Positions 1 through 8,599 are shown, counted from the stretch's first letter. The stretch: DNA of 64,000 nt from Bacteroidota bacterium (GCA_021796215.1 JAJYOK010000001.1:62001-126000); one strand, 5' to 3'. A program made the numbers and translations. Notes: a model not told the origin generated them from the letters alone.

Positions 1-2
1 TC

Positions 3-296
3 ACTTTCAACGTATTAACAATTAAAAATATTTTTGCAATGATAATCGGTAGGACTCTTTTTTTCGAAGATAAGAAAATAGACGGGTTGCTTATTTTAGC
101 GGCATCATTTATTCTACAATACTTTATTTTTTTACGAGACAAAAAATACAAAAAAATATTAACGGAGTTTGAAGCTAGATCGAAAAAAGGCTCAATATTA
201 GATTATGTTTTTCTAATCTTAGTAGTAATTGCAACATTTTCTTTGTGGATTTATACAGATTCTATTCTTACTGAAATGCTTGCTATGCCAAAATGA
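3..296 (+). CDS. Small membrane protein, possibly 5'-truncated by the window edge
   Basis: The frame is open from the first bases of the window, so the true start may lie upstream; the first in-window ATG is at 39 and has no convincing ribosome binding site. From that ATG it encodes 85 residues with two clear hydrophobic helices (around residues 16-31 and 54-71) separated by a Lys/Arg-rich cytoplasmic-looking segment. I do not recognise the family. It lies directly before an RHS-core remnant, and small membrane proteins beside RHS toxin tips are often immunity proteins; that role is only an inference from position. Confidence 0.5.
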   Translation, partial: TFNVLTIKNIFAMIIGRTLFFEDKKIDGLLILAASFILQYFIFLRDKKYKKILTEFEARSKKGSILDYVFLILVVIATFSLWIYTDSILTEMLAMPK

Positions 297-301
297 TCTA
301 A

Positions 302-643
302 TTGTTTTTCCCAGCGCAAACTGTTACCGATAAGTATTACATATATGGACTGACGGGACTTATTGCTGTTGTTGATGGAGGAAACACGTTCTTTACCGTG
401 AAAGACTATCTTGGCTCGACAAGGGTTATATTGACAAGCTCGAATGTTCCCGTAACGTGGTACGACTACACACCGTACGGCGTCCGGTGGCGCACAACGG
501 TGAACAAAGATCTTGTGTACCGTTTTACGGGACAGGAGTTTGATACCAAGATAGGTTTGCATAACTTTAGGGCAAGAATGTATGACAGCAACGTAGGAAA
601 GTTTTCATTTCGTTCCCAATGTCCCGTTGGAAACGAAATATGA
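302..643 (+). pseudogene. RHS-repeat core remnant (N-terminally and C-terminally truncated)
   Basis: The frame opens with TTG immediately after an in-frame stop at 299-301 and encodes 113 residues. They match the end of an RHS repeat-associated core domain: a DYLGSTRVI motif, then WYDYTPYG, YRFTGQEFDTKIGLHNFRAR and MYDSNVGKF, equivalent to the usual D-LGS-R, YDPFG, F-GKE-D-ETGL and YDP-LGRF motifs. A normal RHS protein has many hundreds of residues before this point and continues past GRF into a variable toxin tip. Here the tip is replaced by 12 residues encoded by a palindrome (608-638) and a stop. With no start site or signal peptide, it is most likely a decayed orphan RHS module. RHS assignment is firm; the pseudogene status is inference. 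Confidence 0.7.
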
Positions 644-751
644 GTGGAGCTCTGCTTCCTTAGCATAAAGATTCTGTTCTGCATGACTCGCAGCATAGAT
701 ATGAACCAGAGCTTCACAGATTGAGGTTCCCAAACTCTGTTAGGGAACAAG
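606..751. repeat. Complex palindromic intergenic element
   Basis: Three stem-loops lie in a row. The first is TTTCGTTCCCAA (608-619) paired with TTGGAAACGAAA (627-638), 11 of 12 bases, with a 7-base loop. The second pairs a GGAGCTCTGCTTC-type segment (646-658) with CCAGAGCTTC (706-715). The third is GTTCCC-A-AAC (726-735) with GTT-A-GGGAAC (739-748). The 'GTTCCCAA...GGGAAC' and 'AGCAGAGCTTC' wording resembles palindromic intergenic repeats found in several bacterial phyla. It forms the 3' end of the RHS remnant. Bases 752-830 between it and the next ribosome binding site show nothing recognisable. Confidence 0.6.
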
Positions 752-844
752 ATGAACAATTATTGAAACCGAGGTGTTACCGGCATTGTAGTTGCATTTC
801 ATTGTTGTTATATTTCTGCCGGATGTTGAAAGGAGGTTGCAGCC

Positions 845-1261
845 ATGAAAACGTTTCTTCTTGTTTCTTCCGCTTTCCTGATTTCATTTCTTCTCAGTTG
901 CTCTCAAAGCACCTCGCCAAACGGCGGTGTGCCTCAGATTTATGGTACGTGGCAATGGTATAGAACAACGGGCGGGTTCGGCGGTACTAATACAACACCC
1001 GAGTCCTGCGGATGCACGGCAAAAGCAGTTTTCAAGCCGGAAGGTGTTGCTCAGTTCTTCCAGAACGATACGCTTGCAAACCAATATCCATTCACGATCA
1101 TAAGGGATACAACGTATGGGCGGGAAAATTATCTGCTCCATGTGGAGAGCGGCACGCACTACCCGGATCAGCTCATCAATATTTCATCACAAGGCGACAC
1201 TTTAGTGTTGGCCGATTATTGCACGGACTGTTTTACACATTTTTATGTGAGAATTCAGTGA
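845..1261 (+). CDS. Putative lipoprotein, lipocalin-like hypothetical
   Basis: This encodes 138 residues and starts at an ATG preceded by a strong AGGAGG (831-836). The N-terminus is a lipoprotein signal: Lys2, a hydrophobic core and a LLSC lipobox with the acceptor Cys at about residue 19. The mature part is short and beta-rich, beginning IYGTWQWYRTTGGFGG, a GxW opening like that of lipocalin-type stress lipoproteins. It has paired cysteines (ESCGC and DYCTDC). I cannot name a family with certainty and lipocalin-like is a suggestion from the GTW motif and size. It probably sits on the periplasmic face of a membrane. Confidence 0.75.
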   Translation: MKTFLLVSSAFLISFLLSCSQSTSPNGGVPQIYGTWQWYRTTGGFGGTNTTPESCGCTAKAVFKPEGVAQFFQNDTLANQYPFTIIRDTTYGRENYLLHVESGTHYPDQLINISSQGDTLVLADYCTDCFTHFYVRIQ

Positions 1262-1292
1262 AGAGGGACATACATAATTAAAGTAATCTGAG

Positions 1293-1670
1293 ATGACAAC
1301 AATGAAATCTATCCAAGACATCAAAAGAGAATACAAAGAACGGAAAAAGCCCGCAGGTGTTTTTATGGTGAAGAATGCCGCCAACGGAAAAGTTCTTCTC
1401 GGAAGCAGTTTGAATCTTGAAGGTCCGCTGAATGGTCACAAGTTTATGCTGACAACCGGCAGTCACCGCAACGAAGCGCTTCAGAAGGATTGGAATACTT
1501 ATGGCGCTGATAAATTTGCCTTCGAGATTTTGGAAGTTGTGAAAGTGAAAGACGATCCGGATTTTAATCTCGAAGATGAGCTGACATTGCTCGAACAAAT
1601 CTGGATTGAGAAGCTTCAGCCGTTTGGAGAAGGCGGATACAACACCGAGCCGAATATTAGGCAGGCGTGA
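1293..1670 (+). CDS. GIY-YIG nuclease family protein (stand-alone)
   Basis: This encodes 125 residues. The GIY-YIG module is visible as AGVFMVKNAANGKVLLGSS (the 'GVY-I-N-NGK-YIGSS' core), followed by a segment rich in basic and amphipathic residues, LQKDWNTYGADKFAFEILE (matching 'L--DW--YG---F-FE-LE'), and a C-terminal region with the acidic ELTLLEQIWIEKL helix. It resembles the small free-standing GIY-YIG proteins common in Bacillus and Bacteroidetes genomes, whose function is unclear. The second tyrosine of the signature is replaced by Leu (VLLGSS), which could affect catalysis. An alternative start is the Met at 1302. It stands alone between unrelated accessory genes. Confidence 0.75.
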   Translation: MTTMKSIQDIKREYKERKKPAGVFMVKNAANGKVLLGSSLNLEGPLNGHKFMLTTGSHRNEALQKDWNTYGADKFAFEILEVVKVKDDPDFNLEDELTLLEQIWIEKLQPFGEGGYNTEPNIRQA

Positions 1671-1675
1671 AAGAG

Positions 1676-1822
1676 CAAATTCTAAATGCGAATTTATAAA
1701 CTCTAAACAAATTCTAATGAACAAAAATTTAAACTCTTCGCGCGTTACAAGGACTTGTTGTTTTCGAAATTTGAATTTTGATATTGTTTAGGATTTCGAA
1801 TTTAGTGCTGCGGATTTTATTG
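1676..1822. repeat. AT-rich imperfect inverted repeat
   Basis: The spacer after the GIY-YIG gene has two AT-rich arms that are roughly reverse-complementary. The left arm contains CTCTAAACAAATTC; the right contains GATATTGTTTAGGATTTCG. It resembles the 'AAATCCTAAA...TTTAGGATTT' intergenic repeats of many genomes. The arms are imperfect, so the boundaries are approximate. Confidence 0.35.
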
Positions 1823-1852
1823 ACTAAAAAGTTTATCAGCAGAACCAATCAC

Positions 1853-2203
1853 ATGTACGAATCACGTCACCAAAAGCCGATAACTCCCCGCCATTTCCGG
1901 CGGCGTGTGTTGAATCATTTTCTCATCGCTTCCGCATTAATTATCGGCTCGCTGCTGTTGGGGATGTGCGGCTATCATTTTTTTGAAAATCTTTCGTGGA
2001 CGGATTCGTTTCTCAACGCATCAATGCTGTTAGGCGGAATGGGTCCGGTCGAATCGCCGCAGACAGAGTGGGGAAAATTATTTGCCGGTTTTTATGCGCT
2101 GTATGCCGGATTGGTGTTTCTTATTGCTGTAGGAATTATCGCGGCTCCCGTTTTCCACCGGATGCTGCATTTGTTCCACTGGAGCGACAAAGAGAATCTT
2201 TAA
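1853..2203 (+). CDS. Small two-helix membrane protein with ion-channel-like layout
   Basis: I take the ATG at 1853 (116 residues), because the upstream part of the frame is AT-rich repeat. The protein has a basic N-terminus (ITPRHFRRRVLNHF), a first membrane helix (about residues 22-43), a re-entrant-looking segment SWTDSFLNASMLLGGMGPV, a second helix (about residues 77-101) and a short charged tail. The helix-loop-helix plan recalls two-helix potassium channels, but the TVGYG selectivity motif is absent, so function is open. It is monocistronic. Confidence 0.6.
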   Translation: MYESRHQKPITPRHFRRRVLNHFLIASALIIGSLLLGMCGYHFFENLSWTDSFLNASMLLGGMGPVESPQTEWGKLFAGFYALYAGLVFLIAVGIIAAPVFHRMLHLFHWSDKENL

Positions 2204-2359
2204 ATCGCTGAGCCGTTAGGATGAATCTTCTGCTCAACTTCTTAAATACTCAACGACGTATCTTCCCACTGTTTTCTTGCTTCTCTTCGCATTACTTCGT
2301 ACTTTGAGTCGTCATTTAAGGATTTCTTCAGTCAAAAGGGCTCCTTTGGAAAATTTTTC

Positions 2360-3370
2360 ATGGCTCAACGACCCCAATTGAAAATCCCTTCGGGATTTGT
2401 TATCGGTATTGACGGCGGCGGCACCAAAACAGCCGCAATTATAGCAAATCTTCACGGCGACATTCTCGCGGAACACACGGCAGGACCTTCAAATTTCCAG
2501 ATCATCGGTGTGGAAGAAACAGCACGAGTCCTTTTTTCATTGATCCATTCGTGTTGTGATTCTGTCGGCTGTGCAGTTGGCGATATTTCTGCAATGACCA
2601 TTGGCTTGACCGGAGCAGGCCGTCCGGTTGACCAACAACGAATGAAAGACGGTTTTCTGCAATATGCGGCGCAAAAAAAGAATCGCCTGCGCGGTGTAAA
2701 GATTGAAAGCGATGCGCGCATTGCTTTGGAAGGCGCGTTCAAAGGCGGCGCAGGAATTATTCTGATTGCCGGAACCGGCTCCATTGCCTTCGGAAAAGAT
2801 GCGAAAGGAAATGTACATCGCGTCGGCGGATGGGGAAGAATTTTGGGAGATGAGGGAAGCGGATATTTTATCGGCAAAGCCGGGATGAGTGCGGTGACGC
2901 GGCACCTTGACAGCCGCACGCCTGCAACAAAACTTTCTGCACTTGTGGCGAAAAAATTCGGATTCAAAAATCAAACCGATATTATCGCGGCAGTGTATAA
3001 GAATAATTTCGATCTTGCTTCAGTTGCGCCGCTGGTGCTGAACGCCGCCGAGAGAGGCGACCGTATTTGTCAGGCGATTGTAAATATTGCTGTTATAGAA
3101 TTGGAAACGCATGTGTGCGCGCTGCTGACAAAGCTGCACACAAATTCCCGCCGTACCGTCAGGCAAAAATTGCCATTGACGTTTATCGGCGGATTGATTG
3201 CTAATGAAACGCTGCTGGCGAAGCTTTTGCGCAAACGTCTTGCCGAAGCGCTGCCGGAAATTCAAATCATCAAGCCAATGGCGCCGCCGGTATATGGCGC
3301 GGTGATTATGTCGCTCAGCAATTACCCACCACGAAGTCACAAAGACACAAAGATAATTGGAGTACAATGA
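2360..3370 (+). CDS. BadF/BadG/BcrA/BcrD-type ATPase, N-acetylglucosamine-kinase-like
   Basis: This 336-residue protein belongs to the ASKHA (actin/sugar kinase) fold. The phosphate-1 motif GIDGGGTKT is at residues 16-24, DARIALEGA and the phosphate-2 motif AGTGSIAFG near residues 115-142, and GGWGRILGDEGSGYFIG follows. This pattern is typical of bacterial and eukaryotic GlcNAc kinases as well as BadF-type proteins. Its stop overlaps the start of the next gene (ATGA at 3367-3370), a secreted NagZ-like hexosaminidase, so phosphorylation of a released amino sugar is the most likely role. The N-terminus is longer than usual: residues 7-12 (LKIPSG) are encoded by a family A palindromic repeat just before the GIDGGG motif. 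Confidence 0.85.
   Translation: MAQRPQLKIPSGFVIGIDGGGTKTAAIIANLHGDILAEHTAGPSNFQIIGVEETARVLFSLIHSCCDSVGCAVGDISAMTIGLTGAGRPVDQQRMKDGFLQYAAQKKNRLRGVKIESDARIALEGAFKGGAGIILIAGTGSIAFGKDAKGNVHRVGGWGRILGDEGSGYFIGKAGMSAVTRHLDSRTPATKLSALVAKKFGFKNQTDIIAAVYKNNFDLASVAPLVLNAAERGDRICQAIVNIAVIELETHVCALLTKLHTNSRRTVRQKLPLTFIGGLIANETLLAKLLRKRLAEALPEIQIIKPMAPPVYGAVIMSLSNYPPRSHKDTKIIGVQ
2378..2399 (+). repeat. Family A palindromic repeat, in frame in the GlcNAc-kinase-like gene
   Basis: The copy contains AAAATCCCTTCGGGATTT (2381-2398), a near-perfect palindrome around CCCTTCGGG. It encodes LKIPSGF ahead of the conserved GIDGGG motif. A weaker related segment with TCCTTTGGAAAAT lies at 2342-2354. Confidence 0.7.
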
Positions 3371-6267
3371 TGAGAATATTGATTGCCGTTTTTTTTAGTT
3401 TCCTGATGCTTGAACTCGGCTGTAGTTCACAAAATTCAATTGCTGAAAAGAATGAAACAGAGCCTGCGGTTGCTTCTCAGAATCAGCCGAAAGCTTCACC
3501 ACAAATCAGTCCCAATGGTGGTTACAATTGGGCGGATTCGATTCTTCAGCATTTAACGCTGGAACAGAAAGTCGCCCAGCTTGTGGTTGTATGGACGGAA
3601 GGAAAATACTTACCACGTGAATCTGATGAATGGCGCGAGTTAGAACGGCTGACGACCGAACGCAAATTGGGAGGCTTTGTCTTTTCCATCGGCGATGTAT
3701 ATGAATACGCAGTTCAGATCAACAAATTGCAGAAGCGTGCCGACGTTCCGCTGCTGATCGCTTCCGATTTTGAATACGGTCCAGGCATGCGCGTCAGAAA
3801 TTCAACGACGTTTCCAAACGCAATGGCAATCGGCGCGACGCGCGATGTGAATTTCGCATACGAAGCAGGAAAATATACTGCCGAAGAAGCGCGTGCGCTC
3901 GGCGTTGAACAAAATTATGCGCCCGTGGTTGATGTCAATAATAATCCGAAAAACCCTGTCATCAATACGCGTTCGTTCGGCGACAATGTGCAATTGGTTT
4001 CCGATATGTCGGCGGCATTTGTGAAAGGAACGCAGGACGGCGGCGTGATCGCGACGGTGAAACATTTTCCGGGCCACGGCGACAGCGACATTGATACGCA
4101 TCTTGCGCTGCCGGTTATTCGCTTCAGCAAAGCGGAATTTGATTCTGTGGAGCTGGTGCCGTTTAAGAATGCATTTGCTTCCGGCGCCATGTCGGTAATG
4201 GTCGGACACATTTCGGCTCCGGCGTTTGATTCTGTGGAAGGAATTCCCGGCACTGTTTCGCCAAACATCACGACGAAATTGTTGAAAGATGAAATGGGAT
4301 TCAAAGGACTGGTGGTTACCGATGCAATGCGGATGCGCGGCGTTGCTTCAACATACGCGCCCGGCGAGGCGGCAGTTGATGCGATCAAAGCGGGCAATGA
4401 TCTTGTTTTGATGCCGGTGAATGTTGATGCCGCCATTAATGCGCTTGCCAAAGCTGTAAGGAGCGGGGAGATTTCTGAATCACGCATAGACGAATCGGTG
4501 CGCAAGCTTCTCCAATACAAACAGTGGGCTGGGCTTGATAAAAATCGTTTTGTTGACGTTGACAAAGTATTCGATGTTGTCGGCAATGAAGAACACAAAA
4601 TGCTTGCGCGGGAAATAGCACGAAAGTCAATTACCGTGCTTGGCAATAAGAATGGCGTGCTTCCTCTTTCTGAAACAGGAACTGAACGAATATTGGATGT
4701 TTCCTTTTCTGATACCGACGATCCTTCGATTGGCAGAACATTGCAATACGAGTTGCGCCGCCGGAGAGATAATGTCCAATTCGCGCTGATAGACAGACGC
4801 AGCAACAAGCTCGATTACGACGCGGTTCTTGACAAAGCATCGCATGCCGATCTTATTTTCTGTCAGTTCCATTTCTACACACGTTCCGGCGAGATGACGG
4901 GCTTCATTCCGAAAGCGCAAAGCGACCTCATCAATAAATTGATCGGATTAAACAAGCCGATCATCGGAGCGTCTTTCGGCAATCCGTATGTTGTGATGGA
5001 TTTTCCGAAAATCGAAACGTATGTTTGTGCATACGGAGGTTCGGAGGAATCCATTCGCGCTGCGGTACAAGTGATGTTTGCCGAAGCGCCCGCGGAAGGA
5101 AAACTTCCGATTACAATTCCCGGCGTGTATAATTATGGAGACGGCGTGACGTATCAGCAAACTGTTCTGCGCAGAGGAGAACCGGAGGATGTCGGATTTG
5201 ATCCCGACAAATTGCGTAAGGTTGACGATATTGTTGAAACGGCAATTGAAGATTCGGCGTTTCCCGGAGCGACGCTGCTTGTAGCAAAAGACGGAGTGAT
5301 CGTGTGGAATAAAGCGTACGGCACATACGATTATTCCGAAAATTCACAGCTTGTTGACGTTAACTCAATGTATGATCTCGCTTCCGTCACAAAAGTGATT
5401 GCGACAACAAGTGCGGTGATGCGTTTGTATGACGAAGGGAAATTGAAACTCGACGATCCGGTGATAAAATACATTCCACAGTTCGGTCAAAACGGGAAAG
5501 AACACATCACCTTGTACAATTTACTTGTTCACGACAGCGGCTTGCCGGCGTGGATTCGTTTTTATGATTTCTGCAACGATCCACAGTGCGTGCTCGATTC
5601 TGTGTATGCCGCAAAGCTTGTTTATAAAACCGGCGACTCGTCCGTGTACAGCGACCTTGGGTTGATCACAATGGGAAAAGTGATTGAAAAAATTTCCGGC
5701 ACGACGCTCGACCGTTATGTGGATTCTGTTTTCTTCAAGCCTCTTGGAATGACGAGCACAATGTATAATCCGCCGGCAGATTTGATTCCGCGGATTGCAC
5801 CGACAGAGGTTGACAACTACTGGAAAAAAACAGACGTTGCTGTACGCGGAAGAGTGCATGATGAAAATGCAGCAACACTCGGCGGCGTTTCAGGACACGC
5901 GGGACTTTTTTCAACGACGTCCGACCTTGCAATTCTTTTACAAATGGAATTGAACGGCGGGACGTACGGCGGTGTTCGATATATCAAAGAAGCAACGCTA
6001 AAGAAATTCATTGCACGACAGTCGTCACTCAGCACACGAGGAATCGGCTGGGATACGAAAAGCCCGCATCATTCATGGGCAGGAAAATTGATGTCGGACA
6101 GTACATTCCTGCATACCGGATTTACCGGCACATCGGTTGCTGTTGATCCGACGCGGAATTTGATTGTGGTTTTTTTAACGAATCGTGTCAATCCAACGCG
6201 AGATAATACCAAGATTTTTCGCGTGCGGCCGATGCTGCATGATGCAATTGTACGAGCGTTGAAGTAA
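3367..6267 (+). CDS. GH3 beta-N-acetylhexosaminidase (NagZ-like) fused to a class C beta-lactamase-like domain, lipoprotein
   Basis: This encodes 966 residues and overlaps the kinase gene by ATGA. A lipoprotein signal ends in LELGC (Cys19). The GH3 domain (about residues 50-400) has the NagZ hallmark KHFPGHGDSDIDTH near residue 232 and the nucleophile context VVTDAMRMRGV near residue 316. A GH3 second domain follows to about residue 590. The C-terminal part (about 610-966) is a serine beta-lactamase/esterase-type domain with SVTK (SxxK, about residue 672), a YSD at the YxN position and HTGFTG in place of KTG. Such fusions are common in the Bacteroidetes/Chlorobi group. The likely role is removal of GlcNAc from peptidoglycan or muropeptides, with a peptidase-like second activity. 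A duplicate Met lies at 3370. Confidence 0.9.
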   Translation: MMRILIAVFFSFLMLELGCSSQNSIAEKNETEPAVASQNQPKASPQISPNGGYNWADSILQHLTLEQKVAQLVVVWTEGKYLPRESDEWRELERLTTERKLGGFVFSIGDVYEYAVQINKLQKRADVPLLIASDFEYGPGMRVRNSTTFPNAMAIGATRDVNFAYEAGKYTAEEARALGVEQNYAPVVDVNNNPKNPVINTRSFGDNVQLVSDMSAAFVKGTQDGGVIATVKHFPGHGDSDIDTHLALPVIRFSKAEFDSVELVPFKNAFASGAMSVMVGHISAPAFDSVEGIPGTVSPNITTKLLKDEMGFKGLVVTDAMRMRGVASTYAPGEAAVDAIKAGNDLVLMPVNVDAAINALAKAVRSGEISESRIDESVRKLLQYKQWAGLDKNRFVDVDKVFDVVGNEEHKMLAREIARKSITVLGNKNGVLPLSETGTERILDVSFSDTDDPSIGRTLQYELRRRRDNVQFALIDRRSNKLDYDAVLDKASHADLIFCQFHFYTRSGEMTGFIPKAQSDLINKLIGLNKPIIGASFGNPYVVMDFPKIETYVCAYGGSEESIRAAVQVMFAEAPAEGKLPITIPGVYNYGDGVTYQQTVLRRGEPEDVGFDPDKLRKVDDIVETAIEDSAFPGATLLVAKDGVIVWNKAYGTYDYSENSQLVDVNSMYDLASVTKVIATTSAVMRLYDEGKLKLDDPVIKYIPQFGQNGKEHITLYNLLVHDSGLPAWIRFYDFCNDPQCVLDSVYAAKLVYKTGDSSVYSDLGLITMGKVIEKISGTTLDRYVDSVFFKPLGMTSTMYNPPADLIPRIAPTEVDNYWKKTDVAVRGRVHDENAATLGGVSGHAGLFSTTSDLAILLQMELNGGTYGGVRYIKEATLKKFIARQSSLSTRGIGWDTKSPHHSWAGKLMSDSTFLHTGFTGTSVAVDPTRNLIVVFLTNRVNPTRDNTKIFRVRPMLHDAIVRALK

Positions 6268-6284
6268 CGAATGGTGTAGTCAAA

Positions 6285-6461
6285 ATGGAAAAGAAGAAAA
6301 CCACCACAAAACAAAAGAAGATAAAAATCCGCGGCATGGCAGCGCTTAATGGTTACCGTTCAATAACAGCGGAAGAGCTGCGTGATTTAAAAAAAATGAC
6401 CAGGAAAGAATCGATCGAGCAAACAGAGATTCTGCTTCGGGCGGCAAAATGGATGAAATGA
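6285..6461 (+). CDS. Small basic protein overlapping the nucleotidyltransferase gene
   Basis: This encodes 58 residues starting at an ATG in the spacer after the GH3 gene. The N-terminus is very lysine-rich (MEKKKTTTKQKKIKIRGM), followed by an amphipathic stretch with SITAEELRDLKKM and SIEQTEILLRAAKWMK. The reading frame ends inside the next gene, overlapping it by 13 bases, which suggests translational coupling. No family is recognised. Its size, charge and coupling to an AbiEii-like nucleotidyltransferase suggest an antitoxin or accessory role, but this is inference. Confidence 0.55.
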   Translation: MEKKKTTTKQKKIKIRGMAALNGYRSITAEELRDLKKMTRKESIEQTEILLRAAKWMK

Positions 6462-7012
6462 TCACAACGCTCAACGAAGAGCTTCATTTGAAAAAGATTC
6501 CCTATGTTGTCATTGGAGGGATTGCTGCTTCATTGTTGGGAAAACCTCGAATGACAATGGATTCTGATATTGTTATAGTGCTTGATAACGCAAAGGTTCC
6601 TGAATTTATCCACGGTATGAGACAGCGAGGGTTTAGTGTCAGCGCTTCCTCTGAACCGAAAATCATTTCACGACTCCAACGTGGCTTGCCGGTAAAATTG
6701 CGGTACAGGAAACATTTTTCTGTTGATGTACGGATCGCACATTATTCGTTGGATACCAATGCGATCCGGAGGGCAAAATCTTATCATCTTTTCAGTGTGC
6801 GTCTTCCGATTGCAAGCCCTGAAGATTTGGTAGCGTTCAAGATTGCCCGCTTTAATGCACTTGACCAGAGTGATATCCAAGCGATTTTTGCTAAGCAGCC
6901 AAAAATTGACAAGAGTTACTTACGCATTGCGGCCGAACAGCTTGTTGATGAAACAGGAAACGCTCAGATACAAAGCAACCTCGAGGTCGCTCTTGGTTGG
7001 TTGAAAAAGTAA
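6449..7012 (+). CDS. Nucleotidyltransferase, AbiEii/AbiGii-toxin-like (small form)
   Basis: This encodes 187 residues. The N-terminal half has the nucleotidyltransferase signature VIGGIAASLLGKPRMTMDSD: a GG followed by A, R.T and DxD (residues about 24-43), as in the AbiEii/DUF1814 and MNT-type minimal nucleotidyltransferases. The third acidic residue is probably the Asp in SVDVRIA (around residue 91). The SPEDLVAFKIAR segment near residue 130 is the usual 'PEDLI--K--A' helix of this family. At 187 residues it is shorter than classical AbiEii toxins. The partner is the overlapping small ORF upstream, so a toxin-antitoxin or abortive-infection unit is plausible but unproven. Confidence 0.75.
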   Translation: MDEMITTLNEELHLKKIPYVVIGGIAASLLGKPRMTMDSDIVIVLDNAKVPEFIHGMRQRGFSVSASSEPKIISRLQRGLPVKLRYRKHFSVDVRIAHYSLDTNAIRRAKSYHLFSVRLPIASPEDLVAFKIARFNALDQSDIQAIFAKQPKIDKSYLRIAAEQLVDETGNAQIQSNLEVALGWLKK

Positions 7013-7033
7013 TGAATGAAAGGAAAATAAACA

Positions 7034-8590
7034 ATGGCTATCTCTCAATTTAAAAATGAACCGTTGACAGATTTTTCCAAGCCGGCAAATCGAAAGGCGA
7101 TGGAGAAAGCTCTTGCCAAAGTGCGGTCGGAATTTGAAAAAGAATATCCGATCGTGATTGGCGGCGAGGAAATTCGCACCGTGGACAAGTTGAATTCCTA
7201 CAATCCGTCGAAGTCAGGCGAGATTGTCGGCGTGTTTCAGAAAGCAGATGCGGATATCGCTTTGCGCGCAATCGGAGCTGCAGAAAAGACATTTGCTGAA
7301 TGGAAAAATGTTGATCCGAAAAAACGCGCCGAATATCTTTTCAAAGCAGCAGCGTTGATGCGAAAGCGAAAGCATGAATTCAGTGCAGCGATGGTTTACG
7401 AGGTTGGCAAAACATGGCCCGAAGCTGACGCCGATACTGCCGAAGCGATAGACTTTCTTGAATTCTATGCGCGCGAAATGGTGCGCCTCGGCGGACCGCA
7501 GCCTGTGACAAAAATTCCTGCCGAGAAAAGCGAATTGTGGTACATTCCTCTCGGTGTCGGTGTTGTTGTTCCGCCATGGAATTTTGCCCTCGCCATTCTT
7601 ACCGGCATGAGTTCTGCCGCAGTCGTTTCCGGCAACACAATTGTTCTGAAACCATCGAGCGATTCGCCGCTTACCGGATGGAAATATTTTTCGCTTATGC
7701 ACGAAGTCGGATTGCCCGATGGCGTTATCAATTTCATTACTGGACCGGGTGGATCTGTTGGCGATACACTTGTTGCACATCCGAAGACGCGCTTTGTCTC
7801 GTTCACCGGCTCAAAGGAAGTCGGCATTCACATCAACGAGCTTGCGGCGAAAGTGCAGCCGGGGCAGCGCTGGTTGAAACGCGTTGTTGCCGAAATGGGC
7901 GGAAAAGATACCATTGTCATTGACGACCAAACCGATCTTGAGGCGGCGGCGCAGGCAACTGTCGTTTCAGCATTCGGATTCCAAGGGCAAAAATGTTCCG
8001 CCGCATCGCGTGTTGTTGTCGTTGAAAGCGTGTACGACAAGTTTATTGACCTCCTTCGTGAAAAGACGGATAAAATTAAAGTCGGTTCTGCCGATGACTC
8101 GGGGAATTACATGGGACCGGTTGTTAATCAGGGCGCGGAGGAAAAGATTCTGCGCTATATTCAAAAAGGAATTGAAGAAGGCGGGCGCGTGATTTCCGGC
8201 GGTGCGAAAGCGGACGGCGACGGTTACTTCCTTCGTCCGACAATTATCGCCGATGTTGATCCGAATGCGACGATTGCACAGGAAGAAATTTTCGGGCCGG
8301 TACTTGCGGTGATCAAAGCAAAAGATTTTGATGATGCGCTCAACATTGCCAACAATACGGAATATGGTTTGACCGGCGGCGTATGGACGAAAAACCGAAA
8401 GAAGATTGAAAAAGCAAAAAAAATATTTCACGTCGGCAATTTTTATGTGAACAGGAAAATTACCGGTGCGTTGGTCGGCGTTCATCCGTTCGGCGGATTC
8501 AATATGTCCGGAACGGATTCAAAAGCCGGCGGACGGGATTATTTATTGCTCTTCACGCAGGCGAAATCGCTTTCAGAAAAAATTAAATGA
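7034..8590 (+). CDS. pruA: L-glutamate gamma-semialdehyde dehydrogenase (1-pyrroline-5-carboxylate dehydrogenase)
   Basis: This encodes 518 residues, the usual length of the stand-alone (RocA/PruA-type) enzyme, which oxidises glutamate semialdehyde to glutamate with NAD+ in proline and arginine catabolism. Visible aldehyde dehydrogenase motifs are PPWNFALAI, FTGSKEVG, VAEMGGKD (general-base Glu, near residue 285), GQKCSAASR with the catalytic Cys near residue 320, and EEIFGPVL. GAAAGG-type spacing (GAAAGGAAA, 7019-7027) precedes the ATG at 7034. Only 9 bases separate it from pckA, so the two are probably cotranscribed and feed glutamate carbon towards oxaloacetate/PEP. No proline dehydrogenase gene is in the window. 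Confidence 0.95.
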   Translation: MAISQFKNEPLTDFSKPANRKAMEKALAKVRSEFEKEYPIVIGGEEIRTVDKLNSYNPSKSGEIVGVFQKADADIALRAIGAAEKTFAEWKNVDPKKRAEYLFKAAALMRKRKHEFSAAMVYEVGKTWPEADADTAEAIDFLEFYAREMVRLGGPQPVTKIPAEKSELWYIPLGVGVVVPPWNFALAILTGMSSAAVVSGNTIVLKPSSDSPLTGWKYFSLMHEVGLPDGVINFITGPGGSVGDTLVAHPKTRFVSFTGSKEVGIHINELAAKVQPGQRWLKRVVAEMGGKDTIVIDDQTDLEAAAQATVVSAFGFQGQKCSAASRVVVVESVYDKFIDLLREKTDKIKVGSADDSGNYMGPVVNQGAEEKILRYIQKGIEEGGRVISGGAKADGDGYFLRPTIIADVDPNATIAQEEIFGPVLAVIKAKDFDDALNIANNTEYGLTGGVWTKNRKKIEKAKKIFHVGNFYVNRKITGALVGVHPFGGFNMSGTDSKAGGRDYLLLFTQAKSLSEKIK

Positions 8591-8599
8591 CAGATTGCT

